Notes: a model not told the origin generated them from the sequence alone. A DNA stretch of 64,000 nt from Cytophagales bacterium (GCA_017303795.1 JAFLBR010000007.1:124001-188000), one strand, 5' to 3'. Shown: positions 31,357-40,470, numbered from the stretch's first letter. Numbers and translations are program-made.

Positions 31357-31950
31357 ATGGTAGCTGGATTTGGAATGATTAAAAAATTATCTTCAAGCCT
31401 TGAGAAGCTTGTTTTGACTGACGCGGTACTGTTAAATCTTTATAAATCAACCGGGGAGCTGGCGCACCTGGGCGAATTGTTTGCCCGGTACAAGGCGCTT
31501 GTATATGGTGTTTGCCTTAAATACCTGAAAGATCGTGATGACGCCAAAGATGCCGTAATGCAGGTTTTTGAAAAACTGATCCAATCGCTACATCAGCATG
31601 AAATAGAAAATTTTAAAAGCTGGCTTTACGTAACAACCCGAAATCATTGCCTGATGCAGTTGCGGGCTAAAAAAGGTAAATTCACAGAAGAATTTTCGCC
31701 CGATCTTATGGAAAACCAGTTACTGCTGCATCCGGAACACGAGCCAGAACTGGAAACTAACCTGACTAAACTGGAGCAATGCATCGAAACCCTGATAACG
31801 AAACAACAACAATGTGTGCGGCTGTTCTACTTAGACGAGCGCTGCTACAAAGAAGTGGCCGATACCACAGGCTTCACCCTTAATCAGGTGAAAAGTTATA
31901 TTCAAAATGGCAAGCGGAATTTAAAACTGTGTATGGAGCGAAATGACTAA
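31357..31950 (+). CDS. Sigma-70 family (ECF) RNA polymerase sigma factor
   Basis: This is a 197-residue protein with region 2 (LGELFARYKALVYGVCLKYLKDRDDAKDAVMQVF, FKSWLYVTTRNHCLMQLR) and region 4 (LITKQQQCVRLFYLDERCYKEVA, FTLNQVKSYIQNGKRNLK). The ATG at 31357 is used; ATG 31375 (MIKKLSS) is a possible alternative. The stop overlaps the next gene by the ATGA-type arrangement (31943-31950), coupling it to a composite anti-sigma/TonB protein. Its targets are unknown. This is the third ECF-type sigma gene in the window. Confidence 0.9.
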   Translation: MVAGFGMIKKLSSSLEKLVLTDAVLLNLYKSTGELAHLGELFARYKALVYGVCLKYLKDRDDAKDAVMQVFEKLIQSLHQHEIENFKSWLYVTTRNHCLMQLRAKKGKFTEEFSPDLMENQLLLHPEHEPELETNLTKLEQCIETLITKQQQCVRLFYLDERCYKEVADTTGFTLNQVKSYIQNGKRNLKLCMERND

Positions 31951-33298
31951 CCGCGAAAAAGACATACAGCGATACCTGCGTGGCGAAATGAGTGCTGCCG
32001 AACAGCATGCTCTTGAAAAAGCTGCCTTAAGCGATCCATTTCTGGCCGAAGCACTGGAAGGTTTAAGCAACCTTACCGAAGCAGAGTTGGCAGAAGATTT
32101 AGAAACTATCTCGGCAGAATTAGAAACTCAAACCGAACATGTTTGGCAAATGCCCGCTGCCGGTGCAAAACGCAAAATGGCCTCGGAGGCAGCGGCATCT
32201 TTTGCTGCTGCTGAATTAAACGTAGCACCTGCACCTAAACCCATTGTAAAATCCAAACGTAATTGGATCTGGCCTTTGCGTATTGCGGCTTTGTTACTGG
32301 TGTTTATTGGTGGCTACCTTTTTATTCCTTTATTGATTGATGAAAAGAAAGAAGATTTAGCCTTACAACAAGAAACAACAAAGGCAGATACGAAGCCAGA
32401 AGCAGAATTGATCCCAGACACAACATCAACCGCAGCAACTGAAATCAAAGAAGAGAAAAAACCTGCAGTTGTTTCAAAACCAATGGTCGATGAAAAAGCT
32501 AAAGCGGCTAAACCTGCAATCGCGCAAGCCAAAAAAGATACAGCGACTGATTTTCACTTAACCGATACTGAATTATCGCAAGCTGAAAAAATAGTTACTG
32601 TAACGGAAGCGCCAATTGTAATACAGCCGCAGGAAGAATTAAAAAAAGAAGCTGCGCCTGTTGCACGATCAAAATCAACACTCGTGGCTGAAAATTTTGT
32701 TATTCAAGGACGGGTGCTGGCGGAGGAAGACAGTACACCATTGCCCGGTGTAAACATTGTAATAAAAGGAACAACCACAGGCGCAGTTACCGATATGAAT
32801 GGTCATTATAAGATTAACAGTGCGCTGCCTAATCCCATTCTTCAATATTCTTTTATCGGGCTGCAAAGCCAGGAGGTAGCCGTAAAACAACCCGGTGAAT
32901 TAAATGTAGAAATGAAGACTGATGTATCGCAATTGAGTGAGGTGGTGATTACGGGTTACAGTCCGGCAGGTGCTGATCCAAATCGCGAACCGGTTATAAA
33001 ACTGGCTCAGCCAGCAGGCGGCCTGCGCGCTTATGATAAATATCTTAAAAACAGTTTACGCTATCCGCAGCAAGCACTTGAAAATAATGTGAAGGGTCGG
33101 GTAACGGTTTCGTTTACTGTACATACCGATGGATCGGTAGATGAGTTTAATGTATTGAAAGGGCTTGGCTTTGGTTGCGATGAAGAAGTTATCAGGCTTG
33201 TAAAAGCCGGCCCCAAATGGTCGCCCACCACACAAGATGGTGCACCTGTAGAAAGTGAAATCCGCGTGCGGGTTAAATTCGCACCGCCTTCCAAGTAG
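31943..33298 (+). CDS. Composite protein: anti-sigma-like N-terminus, membrane helix, carboxypeptidase-like domain, TonB C-terminus
   Basis: This is a 451-residue protein. Residues 1-95 are acidic and helical (REKDIQRYLRGEMSAAEQHALE), like the cytoplasmic part of membrane anti-sigma factors. A membrane helix follows (IWPLRIAALLLVFIGGYLFIPLLI, about 109-132). A ~110-residue Lys/Glu/Ala/Thr-rich linker spans the periplasm. Next is a carboxypeptidase-regulatory-like domain (NFVIQGRVLAEEDSTPLPGVN, DMNGHYKINSALP, about 250-340), and last a TonB C-terminal domain (LRYPQQALENNVKGRVTVSFTV, LGFGCDEEVIRLVKAGPKW). It pairs with the sigma factor by overlapping start, so it may link envelope sensing to transcription. 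Confidence 0.85.
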   Translation: MTNREKDIQRYLRGEMSAAEQHALEKAALSDPFLAEALEGLSNLTEAELAEDLETISAELETQTEHVWQMPAAGAKRKMASEAAASFAAAELNVAPAPKPIVKSKRNWIWPLRIAALLLVFIGGYLFIPLLIDEKKEDLALQQETTKADTKPEAELIPDTTSTAATEIKEEKKPAVVSKPMVDEKAKAAKPAIAQAKKDTATDFHLTDTELSQAEKIVTVTEAPIVIQPQEELKKEAAPVARSKSTLVAENFVIQGRVLAEEDSTPLPGVNIVIKGTTTGAVTDMNGHYKINSALPNPILQYSFIGLQSQEVAVKQPGELNVEMKTDVSQLSEVVITGYSPAGADPNREPVIKLAQPAGGLRAYDKYLKNSLRYPQQALENNVKGRVTVSFTVHTDGSVDEFNVLKGLGFGCDEEVIRLVKAGPKWSPTTQDGAPVESEIRVRVKFAPPSK

Positions 33299-33396
33299 TT
33301 GGCAAAACTACCGCGCTAAAATTATCCGAGCGGTAGCTGATAACAGTTTCGTAATTCATTATTCTTTTTACTTTTAGGGATTGTAAACCCTCATAC

Positions 33397-34845
33397 ATGA
33401 GCCTATTTATTAAAAAACCATTAGAGCAATTACTGTCACAGGCAGGAGATTCAGACAAAGGATTAAAGCGTACGCTGGGCGCGGGCAACCTGATAGCATT
33501 GGGTATTGGAGCTATTATTGGTGCCGGATTGTTTGTAAGAACTGCTGCAGCAGCCGGAGAAGCTGCTGGCCCTGCGGTTGTCGTTTCATTTATCATTGCA
33601 GCCGTTGGTTGTGCCTTTGCCGGTTTATGTTATGCCGAGTTTGCCTCTATGATTCCCATTGCGGGTAGTGCGTACGCATATGCATATGTAACCATGGGTG
33701 AGTTTACCGCGTGGGTTATTGGTTGGGCATTAGTGTTAGAATATGCCCTTGCATCGGCTACAGTTTCTATTGCGTGGAGCGAATATCTCAATAATCTCCT
33801 CGGTGGGGCCATACCGTATGAATGGAGTCACTCCCCTTTTGAAGTTTCAGCAGAGGGCGTGCGTGGGTTTATCAACTTCCCAGCCTTGTTTATTCTGGTT
33901 GTGCTTACGCTGATACTTATTAAAGGAACAAAAGAATCGGCTAACCTGAATGCGATTATTGTATTTGTAAAAGTGGCCATTGTATTGGTGTTTATTGCAT
34001 TAGGCTGGGGTTATATTAACGAAGCTAACTATACTCCATTTACAATTCCTGAAGGTACACCGGGCCACGACAACTGGCGCGAGTTTGGTTGGGGTGGTGT
34101 GTTAGGCGGATCGGCCATTGTTTTCTTTGCCTTCATTGGTTTCGATGCTGTTTCAACTGCCGCGCAGGAGGCTAAAAATCCTAAACGCGATATGCCCATT
34201 GGTATTTTAGGCTCGCTTGTGGTATGTACCATTCTGTATGTATTATTCTCGCACGTGTTAACAGGTATTGCTAACTGGGCAGAGTTTAAAACTGCCGGCA
34301 AAGAAGCTTCCGTTGCTTACGCGATTCAAAACTATATGCCGGGGTACCAGTGGTTGGCTACATTAATTACCGTTGCTATCCTTGCGGGATTCTCATCTGT
34401 AATTCTGGTTATGCTTATGGGCCAGTCACGCGTATTTTATTCCATGTCAAAAGATGGTCTTGTTCCGAAAGTATTCTCAGAACTTCACCCTAAATATCGC
34501 ACTCCATTTAAATCGAACTGGTTGTTGTTGATTTTTGTTGGCTTGTTTGCAGGCTTTGTGCCGGGTAGCATTGCGGGCGACTTAACCAGCTTTGGTACAC
34601 TCTTCGCATTTGTGTTGGTGTGTGTGGGTATTTGGGTAATGCGTGTTAAAAATCCTGAAGCTCCACGCCCATTCAAAACTCCATTGGTTCCACTTGTTCC
34701 TATTCTTGGTATTTTAGTTTGTTCGGCCATGATCTTTTCACTAGGAATGGAAACGTTGGTATCTGCTGCTGTGTGGATGGTGGCCGGTTTGATTATCTAT
34801 TTTGCTTACAGCAAAAACAATAGCAACCTGCGCAAAGAAGGTTAA
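33397..34845 (+). CDS. Amino acid permease (APC superfamily, cationic amino acid transporter type)
   Basis: This 482-residue inner-membrane transporter has 12-14 predicted helices. The APC signature lies in the first helix (NLIALGIGAIIGAGLFV), followed by GPAVVVSFIIAAVGCAFAGLCYAEFASMIP and the long hydrophobic segments of the LeuT fold. The helix-6 region contains FFAFIGFDAVSTAAQEAKNPKRD, typical of CAT/YhdG-like carriers. Likely substrates are amino acids in symport, with specificity unknown. The gene ends in a strong intrinsic terminator, so the transcript stops here. A short hairpin (CTACCGC...GCGGTAG, 33308-33336) lies in the upstream gap. Confidence 0.92.
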   Translation: MSLFIKKPLEQLLSQAGDSDKGLKRTLGAGNLIALGIGAIIGAGLFVRTAAAAGEAAGPAVVVSFIIAAVGCAFAGLCYAEFASMIPIAGSAYAYAYVTMGEFTAWVIGWALVLEYALASATVSIAWSEYLNNLLGGAIPYEWSHSPFEVSAEGVRGFINFPALFILVVLTLILIKGTKESANLNAIIVFVKVAIVLVFIALGWGYINEANYTPFTIPEGTPGHDNWREFGWGGVLGGSAIVFFAFIGFDAVSTAAQEAKNPKRDMPIGILGSLVVCTILYVLFSHVLTGIANWAEFKTAGKEASVAYAIQNYMPGYQWLATLITVAILAGFSSVILVMLMGQSRVFYSMSKDGLVPKVFSELHPKYRTPFKSNWLLLIFVGLFAGFVPGSIAGDLTSFGTLFAFVLVCVGIWVMRVKNPEAPRPFKTPLVPLVPILGILVCSAMIFSLGMETLVSAAVWMVAGLIIYFAYSKNNSNLRKEG

Positions 34846-34887
34846 CAATCTCAAAATAGAAATTCAGTCCTGAAAAGGCTGTGTATT

Positions 34888-34922
34888 AATAAGCCCCGAC
34901 TTTGTATCGGGGCTTATTTTTT
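34888..34922 (+). terminator. Intrinsic terminator after the amino acid permease
   Basis: AATAAGCCCCGA (34888-34899) pairs exactly with TCGGGGCTTATT (34907-34918) around a seven-base loop, and the stem runs directly into a six-T tract (34917-34922). The reverse reading also has an A/T-rich flank, so it may serve the convergent lipoprotein gene too. Confidence 0.93.
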
Positions 34923-34963
34923 ATCAACCGCATCAATGATTGAGTATTGAAGTACTTATTAAA

Positions 34964-35395
34964 TCAATTAATCACCTCATCGGTAATGGTAAGGGTTATA
35001 CCCGATAGCTGTGTACGGTAGCGATTGAGTGGTCGCCACGCAGGGCCACCGGTTGGGCTGCCATCTGTAAAGCTAAAGTTAGAACCACAACAAGAGTCAA
35101 TCATAAATAAACGCGATGAATGAATATCCACCGTGGCACACGCTTCATTTGGTCTGAATGAACAGTTGCGTTCATAGGCAATATAGGTTGAAGCATCTAT
35201 ACGATAGATAATAATCCCACGCACACCACCATCAATAGCCAAAGTGCCACCATCTACTTGTAGCCCATTTTGAAATGAGAGATTGATCACAATATCCGGG
35301 AAGGAAGTGATCGGAATAAAATCATCAGTTAACTCGCGGCCACAACCGGAGATCATCAACAAACCAAGCCAAAAACTATTTTTGAGAATACGCAT
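34964..35395 (-). CDS. Lipoprotein with a Rieske-like fold and altered ligands
   Basis: This ~143-residue protein starts at the ATG at 35395, which gives the lipoprotein signal MRILKNSFWLGLLMISGCG (lipobox SGC). The C-terminal part follows the Rieske plan: YERNCSFRPNEAC, SRLFMIDSCCGSNFSFTDGSP, GPAWRPLNRYRTQLSG. In Rieske proteins the ligands are C-x-H and C-x2-H (often CPCHGS); here the histidine positions read Phe/Cys and the GS loop is SCCGS, so both histidines are missing. It may bind a different metal centre through cysteines, or none. It is the last gene of a long minus-strand cluster, and its start overlaps the dehydrogenase gene by 20 bases. Confidence 0.65.
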   Translation of the reverse strand: MRILKNSFWLGLLMISGCGRELTDDFIPITSFPDIVINLSFQNGLQVDGGTLAIDGGVRGIIIYRIDASTYIAYERNCSFRPNEACATVDIHSSRLFMIDSCCGSNFSFTDGSPTGGPAWRPLNRYRTQLSGITLTITDEVIN

Positions 35396-36233
35396 AAAAT
35401 CCTTTTCCATTTTTTCTACCCAACTCACCATTATCAATTTTTGCTTTCTGCACCGGACTTGGCTTAAACTTAGTTGCCTTGTTAAACCCCTCGTACACCG
35501 ATTCGGTTACCGCATAGTTTACATCAATCCCAATTAAATCCATCAACTCAAACGGGCCCATCTTAAAACCAGAAGCCCGCATCAGCGCATCTATCGTTTC
35601 ATAAGAAGCAGAATCATTTTCAACGGCCAGTAGCGACTCTACATAAAAGTGTCTTGCCACTCTGTTAACGATAAAACCCGGAGAATCTTTTGCATCTACG
35701 CTAACTTTTCCAATCGACTTTGCAAAAACTTTAAGTGAAGTTAAAACCTCAGGCTCTGTTTGCGCCCCGGCAACCACTTCAACCAACTTCATAATGTGAG
35801 CTGGGTTAAAAAAATGTAATCCGGCACAGCGCTTAGGATTGTTTAAACCAGCCGCGATTTTACTTACCGATAAAGACGAAGTGTTGGTAGCCAGAATAGT
35901 CTTGTCCGTATTCAATGCTTCTACTTGCTTGAATAAGTTTTGTTTGATTAAAAGATTTTCGGCTATTGCTTCAATAACCAGATCGGCCTTTAGTTGATTT
36001 GCGTTTGTTGAAATTGAAATCTTACTTAACGCTTCCGAGGAAGCGGTTGGAGTAATCTTTCCTTTTTCAGCAAGTTGATTCAAGGTTTTTGTGATTAACG
36101 CGATTGCCCGATCACAAACCTGCTCGTTTACATCAAATACTTTTGTGGTGTATCCGGCAAGCGCACATGAAATTGCTATTCCCTGGCCCATAGTGCCCGC
36201 ACCTGCAATTGCAACGGTTTTAATTTCCGCCAT
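35376..36233 (-). CDS. 3-hydroxyacyl-CoA dehydrogenase (3-hydroxybutyryl-CoA type)
   Basis: This is a 285-residue single-domain-pair enzyme, NAD-binding plus C-terminal helical domain. It has the Rossmann motif VAIAGAGTMGQGIAISCALAGY, then DLVIEAIAENLLIKQNLF. The catalytic region includes TNTSSLSVSKIA, LHFFNPAHIMKLVEVV (catalytic His with Glu) and SPGFIVNRVARHFYVESL. The C-terminus has GPFELMDLIGIDVNYAVTESVYE. It oxidises (S)-3-hydroxyacyl-CoA in fatty-acid or related degradation. The start overlaps the sugar aminotransferase gene by 14 bases, and the end overlaps the lipoprotein gene. Its presence in a sugar cluster is probably accidental packing. Confidence 0.93.
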   Translation of the reverse strand: MAEIKTVAIAGAGTMGQGIAISCALAGYTTKVFDVNEQVCDRAIALITKTLNQLAEKGKITPTASSEALSKISISTNANQLKADLVIEAIAENLLIKQNLFKQVEALNTDKTILATNTSSLSVSKIAAGLNNPKRCAGLHFFNPAHIMKLVEVVAGAQTEPEVLTSLKVFAKSIGKVSVDAKDSPGFIVNRVARHFYVESLLAVENDSASYETIDALMRASGFKMGPFELMDLIGIDVNYAVTESVYEGFNKATKFKPSPVQKAKIDNGELGRKNGKGFYAYSQK

Positions 36234-37329
36234 AAAAGGAATTTATTGCTTCACAAACGTATTCAATTTGCTTCTGCGAAAGAAACGGATGCAGCGGAAG
36301 CGACAACACATCATGCTGTAGTTGAGCCGCAACAGGAAAATCATTTTCGCTATGACTTAAATACGTGTAAGCCGGTTCAAATGGAATTGCTTTAGGATAA
36401 TGAATCAAAGTCTGGATACCACGTTCCCCCAAATATGCCTGAAGTTCTTCTCGCTTTTGTACGCGAATTACGAACAGATGGAACACATGCGCAGCGGGTT
36501 CATCTATTCGCGGAAGAATAATTTCCGGTACAGATTTAAGGTGATCAAGATAAACTTCAGCTAATGTTTTTCTAATAGCAGTCCAGGATGAAACAAAGTT
36601 TAGCTTTACCTGAAGTATTGCTGCTTGCAATGAATCCAATCTGCTGTTAACTCCCTCAAATAAATGTTCATCTTTTGTGAGTCCGCCATGGTTGGCTAGT
36701 CTTCTTACTTTTAAAGCGAGTGTTTCGTTATTGGTAATCAGACACCCCGCATCACCAAACGCACCTAAGTTTTTGGTTGGATAAAAACTAAAAACCCCAC
36801 AATCGCCAACGGTACCCACCTTACCCGCTGCTGATTCTGCAAAGTGTGCCTGCGAACAATCTTCAATCAGTTTAAGTTGATGCTGATCGCACAACGCTTT
36901 AATTGGTTTTAGATCGGCCATCTTTCCATAAAGATGAACGACAATTACCGCTTTTGTTTTTGCGGTGATTTTTTGTTCGATTGATTTTGTCGAAATCAAA
37001 AACGTATCGGGTTCTACATCGGCAAACACAACCTGTGCGCCACAAAGTGTAATTACTTCGGCTGATGAGATCCAACTCCATGCAGGCGTAATCACTTCAT
37101 CGCCTGGTTTTACTCCTAATACTTTAAGTGCCAGAAACAATCCATCGGTAGCATTGCCTAATCCTATGGCATGCAACGCACCACAACGTTCAGCAAAACT
37201 TTTTTCAAAATTCTGAACGTGGGCACCCCCTACAAACCAACCTTCTTGTAAAACTTTTTGAATTGCCTCGTCAGCTTCCGCGCGAATGGCCTGGTATTGG
37301 GCAGCAAGATCATTAAACAGAACTTGCAT
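36220..37329 (-). CDS. DegT/DnrJ/EryC1/StrS-family sugar aminotransferase
   Basis: This 369-residue PLP enzyme acts on nucleotide-linked keto-sugars. NDLAAQYQAIRAEADEAIQKVLQEGWFVGG is the typical N-terminus; GLGNATDGLFLALKVLGV, GDEVITPAWSWISSAEVI and VVHLYGKMADLKPI follow. The PLP lysine lies in SFYPTKNLGAFGDAGCL (near residue 189). The RLDSLQAAILQVKL block and HVFHLFVIR are standard. The enzyme could transaminate dTDP-4-keto-6-deoxyglucose made by RfbB, but the product sugar cannot be read from sequence. It sits directly downstream of pheS (8 bases) and overlaps the dehydrogenase gene. Confidence 0.92.
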   Translation of the reverse strand: MQVLFNDLAAQYQAIRAEADEAIQKVLQEGWFVGGAHVQNFEKSFAERCGALHAIGLGNATDGLFLALKVLGVKPGDEVITPAWSWISSAEVITLCGAQVVFADVEPDTFLISTKSIEQKITAKTKAVIVVHLYGKMADLKPIKALCDQHQLKLIEDCSQAHFAESAAGKVGTVGDCGVFSFYPTKNLGAFGDAGCLITNNETLALKVRRLANHGGLTKDEHLFEGVNSRLDSLQAAILQVKLNFVSSWTAIRKTLAEVYLDHLKSVPEIILPRIDEPAAHVFHLFVIRVQKREELQAYLGERGIQTLIHYPKAIPFEPAYTYLSHSENDFPVAAQLQHDVLSLPLHPFLSQKQIEYVCEAINSFYGGN

Positions 37330-37337
37330 AACCCTAT

Positions 37338-38360
37338 TTACATTACAGATTTAAACTGACGTAAAAACCGAATATCATTTTCAGAAAACAAACGCAAATC
37401 ATTTATACCATAGCGTAACATGGTAATGCGTTCAATGCCCATACCAAATGCGAAGCCGGTATATACTTCAGGATCGACACCACAATTACGCAATACATTC
37501 GGGTGTACCATACCTGAGCCGGCAATCTCTACCCAACCTGAATACTTACATACGTTGCAGCCTTTACCGTGGCAGATCAAACATGAAATATCTATTTCGG
37601 CACTGGGTTCGGTAAACGGAAAGAAAGATGGACGCAATCTTATCTTGGTTTCTTTGCCAAACATTTCTTTAGCGAAGTGATACAAGGTTTGTTTTAAATC
37701 GGCAAAGCCTACGTTGGTATCTACATACAAACCTTCTACCTGGTGAAAGAAACAATGTGCGCGAGCCGAGATAGCTTCGTTGCGATACACCCGACCGGGC
37801 ATTATTGCCCTGAACGGAGGCTTGCGATTTTTCATCAACCGAATCTGCACGTTAGAAGTATGCGTGCGTAGCAACACATCTGGATTTTTTTCTACAAAGA
37901 ATGTATCCTGCATTTCGCGGGCCGGATGATTCTCAGGGAAGTTCAAGGCGGTGAAATTATGCCAGTCGTCTTCTACTTCGGGACCGTCTTCAACATTAAA
38001 CCCAAGTCGCTCAAAAATTTCAATAATTCTAAAGCGCGTTAAGGATAACGGATGTTGACTTCCGGTTTTGTTAGGCGTAGTGGGTAATGTCAGGTCGCCA
38101 TCAAACGTAAGGTTTGCAGAAGTACTTTCTACTTGGTCTTGTCCTTGTTTAAATTTTTCTTCTGAAAGTTTCTTCAGGTCGTTTAAGGCTTTACCCAGCA
38201 ATTTTTTTTGTTCAGCTGTAGCTAATTTTAATTCATCGAACAATGCCGTTAACTCGCCTTTCTTGCTGATAAACTGCAAGCGAAACTGCTCCAGACTTTC
38301 ACGACTTTGAATCGCGAAAGAATTTATTTTAGCTTCTATCGATTTAATCTTGTCTTCCAT
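37338..38360 (-). CDS. pheS: Phenylalanine-tRNA ligase alpha subunit
   Basis: This is the 340-residue catalytic alpha subunit of the alpha2beta2 enzyme. The N-terminal coiled coil (IKSIEAKINSFAIQSRESLEQF) binds tRNA. The class II core has HPLSLTRFRIIEIFERLGF (motif 1), GRVYRNEAISARAHCFFHQVEG (motif 2), and the GFAFGMGIERITMLRYGINDLR motif 3. Cysteine pairs DISCLICHGKGCNVC form an expected zinc-like knot. The beta subunit gene is not adjacent. Its start overlaps the WecA-like gene by 17 bases, so this essential tRNA synthetase is packed into a polysaccharide operon. Confidence 0.96.
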   Translation of the reverse strand: MEDKIKSIEAKINSFAIQSRESLEQFRLQFISKKGELTALFDELKLATAEQKKLLGKALNDLKKLSEEKFKQGQDQVESTSANLTFDGDLTLPTTPNKTGSQHPLSLTRFRIIEIFERLGFNVEDGPEVEDDWHNFTALNFPENHPAREMQDTFFVEKNPDVLLRTHTSNVQIRLMKNRKPPFRAIMPGRVYRNEAISARAHCFFHQVEGLYVDTNVGFADLKQTLYHFAKEMFGKETKIRLRPSFFPFTEPSAEIDISCLICHGKGCNVCKYSGWVEIAGSGMVHPNVLRNCGVDPEVYTGFAFGMGIERITMLRYGINDLRLFSENDIRFLRQFKSVM

Positions 38361-39402
38361 GGGCCCTGTTGGCTTGCGCGAATTTTAATGAAAAGTTTAT
38401 ACTTAAACATACCGCCAAAGCAATTCCTAAGATTAACCAATTGCCTTGATTCCGCAAAAGTACGGCTAAGACCAGAAATAGTAAATTAATTGCGGCAATA
38501 GAAACTACCGATTTTTGGTGCGAGAATCCCAGGTTTATAAACTGGTGATGCAGGTGATTGCGATCGGCTTTAAATGGTGACTGAAATTTGCGAAGCCTTA
38601 AAATGATTACCCGTAAGGTGTCGAACACCGGTACTATCAACACACAAATTGCCGTAGCCACAGGTGTAGGAAACCTATATGCATGATCCGCTGGCAAGTG
38701 ATAACTGGTTTGAATGAATTTTATAGAGAGATACGAAATCAGTAAGCCAATCATAAGCGCCCCGGTATCGCCCATAAAAATGCGCGAAGGTTGCCAATTG
38801 AAATAGAGAAATGCTATCAGCGCTCCGGAAAAACAGTACGCTACGTAACTCAGAGAAGTTTCTCCTATCATAAAAAACCAGGTACCAAAGCAAAGCAGAA
38901 TGATCAGGCCGATTGTTCCGGCCAAACCATCTAATCCGTCAATCAGATTATAAGCATTGGTAAGAATTACAATTACAAAAACAGTAATGCCCATCCCAAC
39001 CCATTCGGGAAACAGATGATATCCTAACAATCCATAAGTTGAATTAAGAAAAGTGCGATCAAGGAAAACCAAAATCAACACTGGCAAAAACTGGCTATAT
39101 AACTTTTGCTTGGGTGATAGCGCGAGAATATCATCGCGCATACCGATTATAAACATGAGTGCAAGTGCTACAAAAAAGTAACGCATCTTAACCCAGTCCT
39201 GAAATGATAAACTTAAAACAAGTGCAACAACTGCTCCCAGTAAAATGGCAAGCCCGCCCATGGAAGGGGTAAACACCGAATGAATTTTATGCTTACCTGG
39301 TGAATCGAACAGCTTCCATTGGCTTAAAATTTTTATGAATACCGGGAAAAAGAGAAACGCGGTAAGAAAAGATATGGCCGTATAGAATAGTAGGGTAAGC
39401 AA
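38344..39402 (-). CDS. MraY/WecA-family glycosyl-1-phosphate transferase (polyprenyl-phosphate)
   Basis: This 352-residue polytopic protein has about eleven helices. The conserved acidic loops are seen as GMRDDILALSPKQKL (DD motif), NAYNLIDGLDGLAGTIGL (NxxDGLDGLA) and FMGDTGALMIGLLI, the latter two diagnostic for the MraY/WecA/TagO superfamily. HHQFINLGFSHQKS near residue 285 is the HHH/HHx motif region. It would load the first sugar-phosphate onto undecaprenyl phosphate and start a surface polysaccharide chain. It fits the cluster that supplies NDP-sugars just upstream. The end overlaps pheS by 17 bases. Confidence 0.9.
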   Translation of the reverse strand: MLTLLFYTAISFLTAFLFFPVFIKILSQWKLFDSPGKHKIHSVFTPSMGGLAILLGAVVALVLSLSFQDWVKMRYFFVALALMFIIGMRDDILALSPKQKLYSQFLPVLILVFLDRTFLNSTYGLLGYHLFPEWVGMGITVFVIVILTNAYNLIDGLDGLAGTIGLIILLCFGTWFFMIGETSLSYVAYCFSGALIAFLYFNWQPSRIFMGDTGALMIGLLISYLSIKFIQTSYHLPADHAYRFPTPVATAICVLIVPVFDTLRVIILRLRKFQSPFKADRNHLHHQFINLGFSHQKSVVSIAAINLLFLVLAVLLRNQGNWLILGIALAVCLSINFSLKFAQANRAHGRQD

Positions 39403-39456
39403 AACAAATAAATTAGGTAAAATTAATGCATTTGTGCCTGCTTCCGGTAACTCTGG

Positions 39457-40470
39457 CTACGATAGGTTTTTAAGATACCACCGAATAGTTTTGACTATTC
39501 CAGACTCAAAATTCTCTTCTGCCTTCCAGTTTAGTTCGGACTCAATCTTTGTGGCATCAATAGCATATCGCTTATCGTGACCGGCCCGATCCTTCACGTA
39601 GGCAATTTGTTCTTTATACGATTTGCCTGAGGCATTTGGTTTTTCCTGATCGAGCAAAGCACAGATGGTTTGAACAATCTGGTTATTGGTGCGCTCGTTC
39701 CGGCCACCGATGTTATAGGTTTCGCCAGCGCGGCCATTTTTAAACACAAGTTCAATTCCCTTTGCGTGATCCAATACATATAACCAATCGCGTACGTTCA
39801 TTCCATCTCCGTAAATAGGAATAGGTTGCCCACCTATTGCTTTGCGAATGATAGTAGGAATAAGTTTTTCATTATGTTGTTTGGGGCCGTAGTTATTCGA
39901 GCAATTGGTAGTAACCACATTTAGTCCATATGTGTGGTGATAGCTGCGCACTAATAAATCGCTGCTGGCTTTAGATGCTGAGTAAGGACTATTGGGTGCG
40001 TACGATGTAGTTTCTGTAAATAAGCCTTCTTTTCCTAACGTACCGTACACCTCATCGGTACTTACGTGTAAAAACCTGTTGCTCTCACAACCAGGCTTTA
40101 CTTCAAATGGTGTGTTAAGCCAATTTTTTCGGGCCACATCAAGCAGTGTAAACGTTCCATTAATATTGGTACGAATAAAAGCTTCCGGCCCCGAAATAGA
40201 ATTGTCTACATGCGACTCAGCCGCAAAATGAACTACGCCATTGAAATTGTATTGCTTAAATAAACTTTCTACCAATTGCCGATCGCAAATGTCGCCCTTA
40301 ACAAAATGGTAGCGCGAATTGCCTTCTACCTCTTTTAGATTAGCAGTGTTACCGGCATAGGTTAATGCATCTAGATTTACTACTTCATAGTCCGGATTGT
40401 TTTGAACAAAATGCGGAATAAAGTTAGAACCAATAAAACCTGCACCGCCAGTAACTAAGATTGTCTTCAT
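39457..40470 (-). CDS. rfbB: dTDP-glucose 4,6-dehydratase
   Basis: This 337-residue short-chain-dehydrogenase-type enzyme converts dTDP-glucose to dTDP-4-keto-6-deoxyglucose. It has the NAD loop TGGAGFIGSNFIPHF, VHFAAESHVDNSISGP, and the active-site SxxYxxxK pattern APNSPYSASKASSDLLVRSY. STDEVYGTLGK supplies the T-D-E catalytic trio, and NCSNNYGPKQHNEKLIPTII is typical. Length fits the RfbB/RmlB family. It overlaps rfbC by one base and belongs to the rfbA-rfbC-rfbB run on the minus strand. The rfbD reductase gene is not in the window. Confidence 0.95.
   Translation of the reverse strand: MKTILVTGGAGFIGSNFIPHFVQNNPDYEVVNLDALTYAGNTANLKEVEGNSRYHFVKGDICDRQLVESLFKQYNFNGVVHFAAESHVDNSISGPEAFIRTNINGTFTLLDVARKNWLNTPFEVKPGCESNRFLHVSTDEVYGTLGKEGLFTETTSYAPNSPYSASKASSDLLVRSYHHTYGLNVVTTNCSNNYGPKQHNEKLIPTIIRKAIGGQPIPIYGDGMNVRDWLYVLDHAKGIELVFKNGRAGETYNIGGRNERTNNQIVQTICALLDQEKPNASGKSYKEQIAYVKDRAGHDKRYAIDATKIESELNWKAEENFESGIVKTIRWYLKNLS

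Noticed and set aside
33308-33336. CTACCGC...GCGGTAG hairpin before the permease as a terminator
   Set aside because: The stem is only seven base pairs with a 15-base loop and no T-run; kept only as a note in the permease entry.
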